A stretch of DNA of 32,669 bases from Chitinispirillales bacterium (GCA_031254105.1 JAIRVB010000001.1:1-32669), one strand, 5' to 3'; shown: positions 23,530 through 32,310, counted from the stretch's first letter. Notes: generated by a model not told the origin, from the sequence alone. Program-made: numbers and translations.

Positions 23530-23625
23530 GCAGAAAAATCCCCAAAAATACCATCCCATTCATTATATTATATATCTTTACCAAAAATTTCCAATTTATC
23601 AACAACCCTTCTCTGAGAGGATTGC

Positions 23626-26166
23626 ATGAATCAAACTAACAAAACAAATTCAAAAGCAGTTAAGACAGAAAATACTTCTACTTCCAATTACAAGTGGAGA
23701 ATCAATCATAAGGGCACGGACGAAACGGACGTGCGGCACAGCTTTCTCAGCAATTTAGAATATAATATCTCTAAAGATCCTTCAAATCCCGCTTTGATCA
23801 AATTGTATGATCAATTTTTGAGTTTATCTTACGCGGTGCGCGAACGTGTTATAGAGCGCTGGATATCCACAAGCCAGCAATACTATTCTGATAACGTAAA
23901 GCGGGTATATTATCTCTCAATGGAATTTCTGATGGGCAGGCTTTTGGGCGATACCATGATGAATCTTCAGTTGACAAAAATGAGTGATGAAGCGATGCGT
24001 GAGCTTGGCCTTGACATGGAAGAGATCATCGATCAGGAAGTTGACGCGGGGTTAGGCAATGGAGGTTTAGGACGTCTTGCCGCCTGTTATTTAGATTCTA
24101 TGGCAACTCTCAAACTGCCTGCTATGGGTTACGGTATCCGTTATGATTTTGGTATCTTTAACCAGAAAATCGTAAACGGTTATCAGCATGAAACACCGGA
24201 ACAGTGGCTGCAGAACCGTAATCCCTGGGAGGTTGAAAGACCCGAATATAAAGTTAAAATTAAGTTTTACGGCCGCACGATGCAATATCAGGATAAAGAC
24301 GGCCATAACGTAGTATCCTGGATAGATACCGAAAACGTTATCGCTATGCCTTACGATATTCCTATTCCCGGATACGGAGTGGGTAATGTTAACACTCTGC
24401 GGTTGTGGTCCGCGCGTTCAGCTGATGAGTTTAAGTTTGATTTTTTTAACAGCGGTGATTATATCGGCGCGTGTCAGGATAAGTTCGTAAGCGAAAATAT
24501 ATCCAAAGTGCTTTATCCTAATGATAATAATATTTCCGGCCGTGAACTTCGCCTCAAGCAGCAGTTTTTCTTCTCTTCCGCTTCACTTCAGGATATTATC
24601 CGCCGCTATCTGCTGACTAATAAAAATTTTAAAACATTCCCTGAAAAGGTTTCTATTCAGCTCAATGATACTCATCCGGCAATAGCTACCGTAGAACTCA
24701 TGCGCCTTCTCATAGATGAACACAAGCTATTATGGGATGAGGCGTGGGATATTGTGCGGAAGACTTTTGCCTATACAAACCATACTCTTATGCCTGAAGC
24801 TCTTGAAAAGTGGTCAGTGGGTTTGATGCAGCATCTTCTGCCCCGTCATATGGAAATTATATTTGAGATTAATCACCATTTTATGCGTGAGGTTTCTTTC
24901 AAATTTCCTAACGACTTAGACAGACTGCGCCGTATGTCTTTGATTGAAGAAGGGGACGATAAACAGGTACGCATGGCGTATTTAGCTTTGGTAGCAAGCC
25001 ATTCTGTAAATGGTGTAAGCGCGCTTCACTCAGATCTTCTCAGTCAGGGTCTGCTTAAAGATTTTTATGATTTGTGGCCTAAGAAGTTTAACAATAAGAC
25101 AAATGGTATCACTCAGCGCCGCTGGCTCTATAAGGCTAATCCACCGCTGCGCGATCTTATTAACAGCAGCATTGGCGATGGCTGGATAACAGATCTCTAT
25201 CAACTCAAAAAGCTAGAAAAATTTGTTGATGATAAAGAGTTCCGCAAAAAGTGGATGGAAGCCAAACACAGCGCAAAAGTTGCGTTTGCGGACAAGATCA
25301 AAAAGTGGGATGGGATAGTAATCAGCCCCGACACCATGTTTGATGTGCAGGTAAAGAGAATACATGAATACAAGCGCCAGCTTATGAACGCGCTGCACTG
25401 CATAGCTCTTTACAATCAGATAAAAAGCGGGGATACTAAAAACTTCGTACCCCGTACGGTGATGTTTGCCGGTAAGGCGGCTCCGGGCTATTACTTCGCA
25501 AAACTCATAATTAAGTTTATTAACAGTGTCGCAAGCGTGATCAACAAAGACCCCGCTACAGAAGGACTTCTGAGAGTAAATTTCCTTCCCAACTACAGAG
25601 TGTCTTTGGCTGAATATGTAATTCCAGCCGCGGACCTTTCAGAGCAAATTTCGACTGCGGGCACAGAGGCCAGCGGTACAGGTAATATGAAATTCGCTCT
25701 CAATGGCGCCTTAACTATAGGAACAATGGACGGCGCAAACGTGGAAATGCATGAAGAGTTCGGCGATGATAACATTTTCATTTTCGGTCTCCGCACAAAA
25801 GAGGTTGATGACCTTCGCGCCTCGGGGTACAACCCCTGGGACTACTATCACAAAAGCCCTGTGCTGCGTCAGGTGATTGATCTCATCTCAAGCGGTTACT
25901 TTTGTCAGGAAGATCCAGCCATGTTCGCTCCCATTTACGACGCTCTGCTAAACCATGGAGACCGCTACATGATCATGGCGGACTTTGATTCTTTTGTAAA
26001 CTGTCAGGCGGATGTTGCGAAATGCTACAGCAATGTCGATGAGTGGACAAAGAAATCTATTCTCAATGTTGCGAGAATGGGTAAGTTCTCCTCAGACAGA
26101 TCTATTGATGAATACGCGAAGGGGATATGGAACGTTAAGCCTGCCAATGTTTCATTGGATAAGTAA
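23626..26166 (+). CDS. glgP: Glycogen/starch phosphorylase
   Basis: 846 residues, normal length for the GT35 family. The enzyme releases glucose-1-phosphate from alpha-1,4-glucans and uses pyridoxal phosphate. Landmarks: YLSMEFLMGRLLGD near 105, GNGGLGRLAACYLDSMATL, the VQLNDTHPAI-type segment (SIQLNDTHPAIATVELMR), DVQVKRIHEYKRQL, and the PLP-lysine motif EASGTGNMKFALNG, with Lys689 as the Schiff-base residue. GAGAGG lies 5 bases before the ATG. Downstream is a strong 13-bp hairpin. There is no other glycogen gene in the window, so it is a single-gene unit. Substrate preference (glycogen or maltodextrin) cannot be told. Confidence 0.97.
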   Translation: MNQTNKTNSKAVKTENTSTSNYKWRINHKGTDETDVRHSFLSNLEYNISKDPSNPALIKLYDQFLSLSYAVRERVIERWISTSQQYYSDNVKRVYYLSMEFLMGRLLGDTMMNLQLTKMSDEAMRELGLDMEEIIDQEVDAGLGNGGLGRLAACYLDSMATLKLPAMGYGIRYDFGIFNQKIVNGYQHETPEQWLQNRNPWEVERPEYKVKIKFYGRTMQYQDKDGHNVVSWIDTENVIAMPYDIPIPGYGVGNVNTLRLWSARSADEFKFDFFNSGDYIGACQDKFVSENISKVLYPNDNNISGRELRLKQQFFFSSASLQDIIRRYLLTNKNFKTFPEKVSIQLNDTHPAIATVELMRLLIDEHKLLWDEAWDIVRKTFAYTNHTLMPEALEKWSVGLMQHLLPRHMEIIFEINHHFMREVSFKFPNDLDRLRRMSLIEEGDDKQVRMAYLALVASHSVNGVSALHSDLLSQGLLKDFYDLWPKKFNNKTNGITQRRWLYKANPPLRDLINSSIGDGWITDLYQLKKLEKFVDDKEFRKKWMEAKHSAKVAFADKIKKWDGIVISPDTMFDVQVKRIHEYKRQLMNALHCIALYNQIKSGDTKNFVPRTVMFAGKAAPGYYFAKLIIKFINSVASVINKDPATEGLLRVNFLPNYRVSLAEYVIPAADLSEQISTAGTEASGTGNMKFALNGALTIGTMDGANVEMHEEFGDDNIFIFGLRTKEVDDLRASGYNPWDYYHKSPVLRQVIDLISSGYFCQEDPAMFAPIYDALLNHGDRYMIMADFDSFVNCQADVAKCYSNVDEWTKKSILNVARMGKFSSDRSIDEYAKGIWNVKPANVSLDK

Positions 26167-26181
26167 CTTTATCTCGAACTA

Positions 26182-26214
26182 AATATACGGGCGGCCCCGG
26201 TCCGCCCGTATATT
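26182..26214 (+). terminator. Strong hairpin after glgP
   Basis: AATATACGGGCGG (26182-26194) and CCGCCCGTATATT (26202-26214) form a perfect 13-bp stem with a 7-base loop. The 3' side shares CGCCCGTATATT with the hairpin after the RRM gene (28260-28270 region), linking it to the same repeat family. It may serve both glgP and the convergent gene at 26242. Confidence 0.65.
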
Positions 26215-26241
26215 ATGAAGTTTTTAGGAATTTGGACTTTC

Positions 26242-26739
26242 CTAAGCCCTGTTTCTCCTCATAGGAATAGTAAACCTCACTCCAATTCCTCCGCCCATGC
26301 GAAGGGCGGTAGACGGCGCGATTCCTATAATGGGAACAACTTCCATAAGAAGGCTTAAAGGGGCTTCATCAAATAGATAGGTAATGCCTATTGGAATACG
26401 TACTCCTACAAATGTATCATCCGTAAAATATACCGCGCCGCCTAAGCCAAAGTACACAGGCATGAGCCCGCTGTTCATGTTAAGATAAAATAAATTATAC
26501 AGCAAGTCGCTGTGAACCTCAAAACTACCTTCATCTTCAAAAGCCCACGCTCCCGCCACATCAACCGCGAGGCGGTTATTAATCCAATATTTAGCGTTTA
26601 TACCTGTGGGAAAACCTAATATCGCGCCGAATTCAAAACGGGGAAATTCGGACCGCGTTGGCTCATCACGCACTTCAGACCCGCGAGCGGGAAGCAATAC
26701 CGCGATCAGACACAATAAAATTAATGGTAACTTTTTCAT
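26242..26739 (-). CDS. Small outer-membrane beta-barrel-like protein
   Basis: 165 residues from ATG 26739, chosen because it places a normal signal peptide (MKKLPLILLCLIAVLLPARG) at the N-terminus. The open frame extends to 26841. The mature part alternates strands typical of an 8-strand barrel: FEFGAILGFPTGINAKYWI, LAVDVAGAWAF, MPVYFGLGGAVYF, VGVRIPIGITYLF, PLSLLMEVVPIIGI and a final MGGGIGVRFTIPM. It resembles DUF3996-type outer-membrane proteins found in spirochetes and FCB bacteria. It probably sits in the outer membrane. Function is unknown. The upstream region carries a TATTTCTGCGTTA box (26853-26865). Confidence 0.7.
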   Translation of the reverse strand: MKKLPLILLCLIAVLLPARGSEVRDEPTRSEFPRFEFGAILGFPTGINAKYWINNRLAVDVAGAWAFEDEGSFEVHSDLLYNLFYLNMNSGLMPVYFGLGGAVYFTDDTFVGVRIPIGITYLFDEAPLSLLMEVVPIIGIAPSTALRMGGGIGVRFTIPMRRNRA

Positions 26740-26918
26740 GTCAATACCATGGTTTAGTGTAAAGTGAATAATCGCAATATGATAAAACCGCAAAACCGCT
26801 GCCATAAAAAATGGGAATCTGTGGTGGTTGATTTTTGGCATAATTTTTGATCTATTTCTGCGTTATACATTGTTATTTCTTCATTGATTTTGAGAATGGA
26901 GAGAGCTGACTAAAAAAG

Positions 26919-27833
26919 ATGGATCTTATTAACAGACACCACTTCAATGAAGCGCCTGTTATGCTCGCTGCCTGGACAGGGGCTGGAAATGTTGGTATTC
27001 TCTCGGTCGATTATCTCAGGCGTAAATTAAACGCGCATCTTTTCGCCCAAATCGACATGAGGCAGTTTATCACACCTGAATCGATAATAGTCACAGGCGG
27101 GGTTGCGCATTTTCCTGAGACTCCTCAGAGTGTGTTTTATCACCATCATAATCCTGATCTTGTGATTTTTGAGAGCAACGCTCACGCGGGCGGTAAAAAT
27201 GACGTTGAAGTCATGAAAGCGATTTTAGAGCTTGCAAAGCAGCTTGAGACTCCCCGTATCTACACTGCTGCCGCTCTGCCGCAGTCGATGAGCCATACTG
27301 ACCCTTCTAAAATGTTATTTGCGACAAACAACCCAAATCTTATTCCGGAGCTTCGAAGCTTTGGGCTTGAGCCTATGCCTGATGGCGCAATAAGCGGACT
27401 TAACGGGCTTATGCTTGGATTTGCGGCAAACCGCAACATAGACGCGGTTTGCCTGCTTGCGACAATACCCGCTTACGCGGGGGGGCTTACGTATCCGCGC
27501 GGAGCTATGGCTGTGGTGAGGGCGATAGGAAAACTTGCTAAAGTTGAAGTTGATATGGGTGACCTTGATACCGATGCTTCTAACGCGGATACCATGTTTG
27601 ACGATATAGAGGGTAAGATCCGCAGCTTCTTCACTTCCGGTCAGATGGACATTGAAGAGGGAAGCCCTGAGGTTGACCATCAGGAAGTGCCGCGATATGT
27701 AATGGACCGTATAGAGAAGCTCTTTAAGGTAGCGGCCGGTGACCGCTCAAAGGCGCAGGAACTCAAGAGTGAGCTTGACAAATGGAATTTATATGAACTT
27801 TATGAAAATCGCTTTCTCGACCTATTTGAATAA
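26919..27833 (+). CDS. PAC2 family protein
   Basis: 304 residues of the PAC2 (proteasome-assembly-chaperone-like) family. The N-terminal part has AWTGAGNVGILSVDYL and LFAQIDMRQFITPES. The middle has a DLVIFESNAHAG strand, RIYTAAALPQSMSH and a long IPAYAGGLTYPRGAMAVVRAIGKL segment. The C-terminus is a charged helical extension (LDTDASNADTMFDDIEGKI... and a final KWNLYELYENRFLDLFE). In archaea and actinobacteria PAC2 proteins occur with proteasomes, but no proteasome gene is seen here, so its partner is unknown. The ATG at 26919 follows a purine-rich stretch. The gene stands alone before the RRM gene (132 bases apart). Confidence 0.85.
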   Translation: MDLINRHHFNEAPVMLAAWTGAGNVGILSVDYLRRKLNAHLFAQIDMRQFITPESIIVTGGVAHFPETPQSVFYHHHNPDLVIFESNAHAGGKNDVEVMKAILELAKQLETPRIYTAAALPQSMSHTDPSKMLFATNNPNLIPELRSFGLEPMPDGAISGLNGLMLGFAANRNIDAVCLLATIPAYAGGLTYPRGAMAVVRAIGKLAKVEVDMGDLDTDASNADTMFDDIEGKIRSFFTSGQMDIEEGSPEVDHQEVPRYVMDRIEKLFKVAAGDRSKAQELKSELDKWNLYELYENRFLDLFE

Positions 27834-27965
27834 GTTTGAGAAAAAAATTTGGGTACGGCAGCATTTTTGCAGTATTTTGTATAAAGGTTTTTGGGCGGAC
27901 TCGGAAGCTTGCCAGGTAAACAAGGTCTGCCTTTTGCAGCAAAAAATAGTTCTACGGAGGATCTC

Positions 27966-28214
27966 ATGAACAAACTGTATGTCGGTAACCTCGCCTGGGC
28001 AGCGTCGGAAGACAAACTCAAGGAACTCTTTTCCCAGTATGGAAAAGTTCACAGCGCATCAATCATCACAGACAGAGAAACCGGACGGTCTCGTGGTTAC
28101 GGCTTTGTCGAAATGGACAACGCGGAGGAAGCTCTGGGCGCCCTCAACGGCCAGGATTTTGAAGGACGCCCCCTGAAGATAAGCGAGGCTACAGGCAGAA
28201 AAGAAAGAAAATAA
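27966..28214 (+). CDS. RRM-domain RNA-binding protein
   Basis: 82 residues, essentially one RNA-recognition motif. RNP2 LYVGNL is at 4-9 and RNP1 RGYGFVEM at 43-50. The start is fixed by GGAGG 6 bases before ATG 27966; the longer upstream frame lacks one. Bacterial single-RRM proteins of this kind (cyanobacterial Rbp-like) bind RNA and are often cold- or stress-induced. The tail ends in a short basic RKERK stretch, which may add RNA affinity. The 132-base leader upstream has no gene and could form a 5' UTR. The gene is followed by a 20-bp palindrome within a repeat shared with recA. Confidence 0.93.
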   Translation: MNKLYVGNLAWAASEDKLKELFSQYGKVHSASIITDRETGRSRGYGFVEMDNAEEALGALNGQDFEGRPLKISEATGRKERK

Positions 28215-28243
28215 CAATATTTTTGTGCAGGCATGTACGGGCG

Positions 28244-28285
28244 GGGCGTTGCGCGCAACGCCCGTATATTGCGTATGCAAATAGC
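28244..28285 (+). repeat. Palindrome plus dispersed repeat after the RRM gene
   Basis: GGGCGTTGCGCGCAACGCCC (28244-28263) is a perfect palindrome. It is followed by GTATATTGCGTATGCAAATAG, which matches the stretch after recA (18611-18647). The hairpin could act as a terminator, though a T tract is missing. Confidence 0.6.
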
Positions 28286-28394
28286 AGAGGAGAAGCGCGC
28301 GCGAAAAGATAGAGAGTGTCTGTAAAAATAAAGGCAGCGGTCTGTCAGTTTTTGGCGGTGTGTGTGTAAATGGTTTTCTGTGATTTTGCTTATC

Positions 28395-28430
28395 AACGCA
28401 GGAATAAAATGGCGGAACGCGGAAATAAAA
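28395..28430 (+). repeat. Two tandem copies of the AACGCRGAAATAAAA box
   Basis: AACGCAGGAATAAAA (28395-28409) and AACGCGGAAATAAAA (28416-28430) lie 21 bases apart. The same box recurs at 10208-10223 (minus), 12388-12402, 17352-17369, 17433-17450 (minus) and 26853-26865 (minus), always between genes. The rest of 28286-28697 shows no gene. Confidence 0.55.
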
Positions 28431-28697
28431 AATTAAGATATGTGTTATAGGTTTTTGTTTTATTATCGGGCTTTTTCTATTTCTGTATTTGTTTTCGGGG
28501 TTGATTGAAAGATAGATTAAAAAACTTTACTGGTTAATTTAGCGGCTGCCGCCGCGCCTCCTGAATTTTCCCGCATACTGTGAGTAGTACTTCGAAAATT
28601 TGTCTTACAAAGAGTTAGCTTAAAATCGTAACAAATCGGGCAGTGTTAATACGATTTAATTATTCGGTTAAGGAGACTCTGTTTACGGTATTGCGTT

Positions 28698-28861
28698 AGG
28701 TGGTGTGGACACAAGTATGAGACGCCTGTCTTTTGATATATTTTACGTTATACAGCGTTAAATTTTCTTGAAATACTGCAAGTATTCCTGCAGAAATTTT
28801 CCTTGTCTAACATAAAATCTTTTCAAAATCCAAACATTTCAGACTTGTGTCCGCACCGCCT
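28698..28861. mobile_element. MITE-like 164-bp element with terminal inverted repeats
   Basis: The ends are 23-bp imperfect inverted repeats. The left end starts AGGTGGTGTGGACACAAGT (28698-28716). The right end ACTTGTGTCCGCACCGCCT (28843-28861) is its complement with two mismatches in 19, and the match continues four bases inward. The interior has no gene but contains a further perfect pair, AATACT/AGTATT. No clear target-site duplication was found. An insertion-sequence-derived, non-autonomous element is the simplest reading. Its family cannot be named. Confidence 0.5.
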
Positions 28862-28933
28862 GGTTGGCCTGAAGCTTGCGCTAAGTAGACCAGAAGAGTG
28901 ACAAATAGAAACACGCACAAACCGGAGGTAAAA

Positions 28934-29113
28934 ATGATAAAGGTTGAGTTGACAGATAATCAGAGTCAACTGCTGGCGGAAATACTTGATAGAACCTTAT
29001 CGGATCTGCGTATGGAGATCGCCGATACAGACAGTCCTTTTTATAAGGATAAACTCAGAGAACGTAAAGAGGAGCTTATCGCGATAGCCGCGCTTCTTAA
29101 AGAAAATTCTTAA
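28934..29113 (+). CDS. Small conserved-type protein of unknown function (59 aa)
   Basis: 59 residues from ATG 28934, which has GGAGGT 5 bases upstream. An earlier start at 28898 lacks this. The sequence is MIKVELTDNQSQLLAEIL followed by LSDLRMEIADTDSPFYKDKLRERKEELIAIAALL, two or three amphipathic helices. The pattern of a short beta start, L..IL...LSDLR.EI..TD and a final REREE..I helix recurs, from memory, in small uncharacterised bacterial proteins, so it is probably a real gene. There is no signal peptide or cysteine. It follows the MITE-like element by 72 bases, and a 20-bp palindrome follows its stop. Confidence 0.7.
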   Translation: MIKVELTDNQSQLLAEILDRTLSDLRMEIADTDSPFYKDKLRERKEELIAIAALLKENS

Positions 29114-29139
29114 TACGGGAGAATGCCGCTTCATTGTTT

Positions 29140-29159
29140 GGGCGCGGTTAACCGCGCCC
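29140..29159. repeat. 20-bp perfect palindrome, copy 2
   Basis: GGGCGCGGTTAACCGCGCCC is a perfect palindrome with the same 14-base core as the copy at 1151-1170. It lies 27 bases after the stop of the 59-aa gene and may be its terminator. Confidence 0.6.
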
Positions 29160-29297
29160 CGCCGCTCTATAATCATTCCGCACTAAGCGTTTGAAGGTGG
29201 ATTTTCATTTTCCGGCGTGCAAAATGTATCTTATTTATATGGAACAGGCGATGTAAAAGGCCAAATCCTTATATTTAATGGCTCCGGAAAAACTTAA

Positions 29298-30032
29298 ATG
29301 AAAATATGTATTAATATCATTCAAATAATACTGCTTGCCGTAGCGTTCTGTTTCGCTCAACCTCAGCAGCAGACTCAAACCCAAAGCTCCTCTCCCGATG
29401 GGTTTAATGGAGCGGCATGGGGGAGTACCCCTGCCCAGGTCCAACAGGCTGTTGGAATAACCTCCTGGCAGCCTGACAGGGTAGCAGCCGATTTCCCGCC
29501 TGAAATGAGGGTCACAGCATTCAGAGCGGCATCCACTATTGTGGGCTACAGGGCGTTTGTTACCTATTATTTCTGGCAGGATCGTTTTTTTCAGGTTACG
29601 GTACGTTTCGATTTTGATGATCTTGCTTCATTTGATTTCAATTACAACGTTTACCGCAGCGTCAACGAGTATTATACAGTGATACGGAGCAGGACGCTTA
29701 ATTTTGTGAATGAGATATATGATCTGCTCGGCAAAAAGTACGGTAAAAAGCAGCCGGTCTTTAAAGGGCTTGATCCGCGCTTTGCTTTTACAAGGCTTGA
29801 CGCTTATCTAAAACAGGAGCGGTGGAACCTGCGCTACCATCCCTACGAATATTATCAGCGCATAGTTACAGCCGCTTACGCCAGATGGGATTTCCCCAAA
29901 ACCCGCGTGATTTTTGCCATAAATATCTCCGCGCCAAACAAACGGTTCGATTACTCTCTTTCGGCGGTATCGCTTGATTTGGAGAGGGAGGTTAATAGGG
30001 AGTTGGACAGGTTGAAGATGCGTGGGCTTTGA
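29298..30032 (+). CDS. Exported protein of unknown function (244 aa)
   Basis: Residues 1-20 are a signal peptide (MKICINIIQIILLAVAFCFA, cleavage probably after Ala20), followed by a Gln/Ser/Thr-rich linker. A GFNGAAWGSTPAQVQQAVG motif comes next, typical of small periplasmic proteins that start with an F.G..WG.s.eev repeat unit. The rest is aromatic-rich: YRAFVTYYFWQDRFFQVTVRFDF, NFVNEIYDLLGKKYGKKQP, and a helical C-terminus LEREVNRELDRLKMRGL. The fold may be a mixed alpha/beta domain. I do not recognise a named family. The ribosome site is weak (GGAAAA). It is the only gene between the 59-aa protein and hisD. Confidence 0.65.
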   Translation: MKICINIIQIILLAVAFCFAQPQQQTQTQSSSPDGFNGAAWGSTPAQVQQAVGITSWQPDRVAADFPPEMRVTAFRAASTIVGYRAFVTYYFWQDRFFQVTVRFDFDDLASFDFNYNVYRSVNEYYTVIRSRTLNFVNEIYDLLGKKYGKKQPVFKGLDPRFAFTRLDAYLKQERWNLRYHPYEYYQRIVTAAYARWDFPKTRVIFAINISAPNKRFDYSLSAVSLDLEREVNRELDRLKMRGL

Positions 30033-30334
30033 GGCAGTATCAAAAAAGTCCAATTTTACAAAAAGTTCCTGTATAAGTTCAAATTATGTAAATTCAACAT
30101 ATTATGGATTCAGATTTATATGTAACTGTAAAAGTCGGGCAATTGACAGTGAATTTGTATTATATTAAGAATCTTATAATCAAATAAACGGAAAGTTAAA
30201 AACGCGCTAACCCATTAAATATTAATGAGTCAGGCCGCTTTTGTTTACTTACCGCTATAAAAAATCGACCCTTGGCCAGGTGGTTTTGCTACCATCCTTA
30301 CATCTGATATTCGCGTTTTTCAAAAGGAAATGAA
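30033..30334. other. Gap between the exported-protein gene and hisD
   Basis: AT-rich and gene-less. TTGACA at about 30143 followed by AT-rich sequence may be the hisD promoter, but no well-spaced -10 is obvious. No his leader peptide with a run of His codons is seen. Confidence 0.4.
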
Positions 30335-31657
30335 ATGCGTTCTAAATCCCGTACCCATTCAATCCCAATAGTAGAAGTAAACAGCGCCGAAGGCAAAAAA
30401 ATTCTCAAGCTTATAAAAAATGGGCGGGAAAAACGAAGCGATGAAGTTACCCGTATAGTAAGTTCGGTGCTTGAGAATGTGCGCGCCAGGGGTGATAAGG
30501 CGCTTTTTGAGTATACTGAAAAATTTGACAAAGTGCGTCTTACTTCTTCTACAGCGCGTATACCCGAATCTTTACTAAAAGCAAGAGCGAAACTCGCGCC
30601 TCCAGCGCTCAAAAAAGCGATACAGGAAACAGCGAAGCGGATTGAGGCTTATCACAAAAAACAGGGTCTGAAAAGCTTCAGCATAAAAACATCCGATGGC
30701 ATACTAAAACAGCTTGTAAAGCCGCTCAGGCGTGTAGGCGTTTACATTCCGGGAGGACATACGGTTTATTCATCAAGCGTTCTCATGGATATTATTCCCG
30801 CCCGTATTGCGGGTGTCAAAGAGATCGTGGCGGTAACTCCTCCAAGAGATGAGCTTGACACCGGCGTTGCTTATGCGCTCAATTATCTGAAAGTAGAGGA
30901 AATTTACCGCGTGGGCGGAGCGCAGGCTGTGGGCGCGCTTGCTTACGGTACGCAAACTATCGCTCCTGTTGATAAAATTGTCGGGCCTGGTAACTCCTAC
31001 GTCGCAACTGCCAAACGTCTTGTTTACGGAAACGTTGATATAGACTCTGTAGCAGGCCCAAGTGAGGTAGTTATTATTGCCGATGCGTCCGCTCCGCCGC
31101 GTCTTGTCGCTCTTGACCTGCTTGCTCAGGCGGAGCATGGTTCCGGCGATGAAATTGCGGTGTGTATCGTTGAGAGTAAATCAGTTGCCTCAAAAATCGC
31201 GGCTGCTGTCTCAAAAGAGATCGAAATCTCTCCTGTAAAAGAAACTTTATTAAAACTTCCGCCGCACGCCATAACTATTTTAGTTACCGCATCGCGTAAA
31301 GAAAGCATGGAGCTGTCCGACTCAATTGCGCCTGAACATTTGCAAATAATGACAAAAACCGCTGATGAAGATCTATTGTTTGTAAATAATGCGGCTGCTG
31401 TTTTTGTGGGAATTGATACGCCTGTCGCTTTGGGTGATTACTACATAGGCACCAATCATGTTTTGCCTACCGGAGGCGCGGCCCGTTTTGCTTCTCCGCT
31501 TGGGGTAGAGAGTTTTCAAAAACGTATATCGGTTGCCAAAGCTTCACCAAAAGGCATTCTGACAGCTGCCGGATATGTGTCTGTCTTTGCCCGTTCGGAG
31601 GCGTTTGAGCATCATGCGTTAAGTGTGGAAGTCAGAGCAAAGAACAGGAGCAAGTGA
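30335..31657 (+). CDS. hisD: Histidinol dehydrogenase
   Basis: 440 residues; the enzyme makes the last two oxidations of histidine synthesis, histidinol to histidine, using NAD and zinc. Landmarks: GVYIPGG at 136-142, GGAQAVGALAYGT, VGPGN(S)YVA, DSVAGPSEVVIIAD, the zinc-site AEHGSGDE (His268), the catalytic pair Glu334-His335 in IAPEHLQI, and GTNHVLPTGGAARF with a further active-site His at 375. The C-terminal FEHHALSVEVRAK holds the last zinc ligand His. AAGGAA precedes the ATG. No other his gene is adjacent, so hisD is separate from the rest of the pathway here. Note the slightly unusual DYYIGTNH (usually DYA.GTNH). Confidence 0.96.
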   Translation: MRSKSRTHSIPIVEVNSAEGKKILKLIKNGREKRSDEVTRIVSSVLENVRARGDKALFEYTEKFDKVRLTSSTARIPESLLKARAKLAPPALKKAIQETAKRIEAYHKKQGLKSFSIKTSDGILKQLVKPLRRVGVYIPGGHTVYSSSVLMDIIPARIAGVKEIVAVTPPRDELDTGVAYALNYLKVEEIYRVGGAQAVGALAYGTQTIAPVDKIVGPGNSYVATAKRLVYGNVDIDSVAGPSEVVIIADASAPPRLVALDLLAQAEHGSGDEIAVCIVESKSVASKIAAAVSKEIEISPVKETLLKLPPHAITILVTASRKESMELSDSIAPEHLQIMTKTADEDLLFVNNAAAVFVGIDTPVALGDYYIGTNHVLPTGGAARFASPLGVESFQKRISVAKASPKGILTAAGYVSVFARSEAFEHHALSVEVRAKNRSK

Positions 31658-31755
31658 CAATATGATGAAAGATGCGGAACAAACAATTGGAACTCTTCAG
31701 TTCGGAGGCGTTTGAGGTTAAAGTATAAAAAATTTATTTATGAGAGTGATATTTT

Positions 31756-32310
31756 TTAAAGAGCTGTACCATTTTCAGGAGCAAATAATCCGGACATATC
31801 AACACCCTCCAATTCAAGCAGTTTTATTTTTTTGTTGATACCTCCGGCATAACCTGTCAAACTGCCGTTTGACCCTACAACGCGGTGGCAGGGGATGATA
31901 ATAGATATGGGGTTATGTCCAACCGCTCCGCCTGCCGCCTGGCTTGACATGCTTTTTTTGCCAGTTATCACCGCCAGTTTTTTCGCGATTTTTTTATAGG
32001 TAATGATTTCACCATAAGGTATTTCACATAAAATGTTCCATACTTGTTGACGAAATTTACTGCCGTCAGGAGATAATGGTAAATCTGAAATTGCGGGGTT
32101 TTTACCCGCAAAATATCTGTCAAGCCATTTTTTTGCTGTGTTGAAAATCGGCAAGTCGTTTTTCACGGTCATCTTTTTGTGTATGGTATTTCCGTGATAC
32201 TTTTGTCCTTCTATCCATAAGCCAGCAAGATTGCCATTATCATCACACCCAAGCGTAATTTCGCCTATGGGTGATGAGACTGCTGTCAAATAATATATTT
32301 TTTTTTCCAT
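31756..32310 (-). CDS. ogt: Methylated-DNA-[protein]-cysteine S-methyltransferase (Ogt/AGT)
   Basis: 184 residues from ATG 32310; a TTG at 32337 would add 9. The protein repairs O6-alkylguanine by moving the alkyl group to its own cysteine. The acceptor is Cys141 in IIIPCHRVVGSNGSLTGYAGG. The preceding FRQQVWNILCEIPYGEIITYKKIAKKL is the DNA-binding HTH. The N-terminal domain (1-75) is shorter and less conserved, as usual for Ogt. The spacer AVITGKKSMSSQAAGGAVGHNP before the active site is somewhat longer than in E. coli. No good ribosome site precedes the start. The gene is convergent with hisD, with about 98 bases between stops. Confidence 0.93.
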   Translation of the reverse strand: MEKKIYYLTAVSSPIGEITLGCDDNGNLAGLWIEGQKYHGNTIHKKMTVKNDLPIFNTAKKWLDRYFAGKNPAISDLPLSPDGSKFRQQVWNILCEIPYGEIITYKKIAKKLAVITGKKSMSSQAAGGAVGHNPISIIIPCHRVVGSNGSLTGYAGGINKKIKLLELEGVDMSGLFAPENGTAL

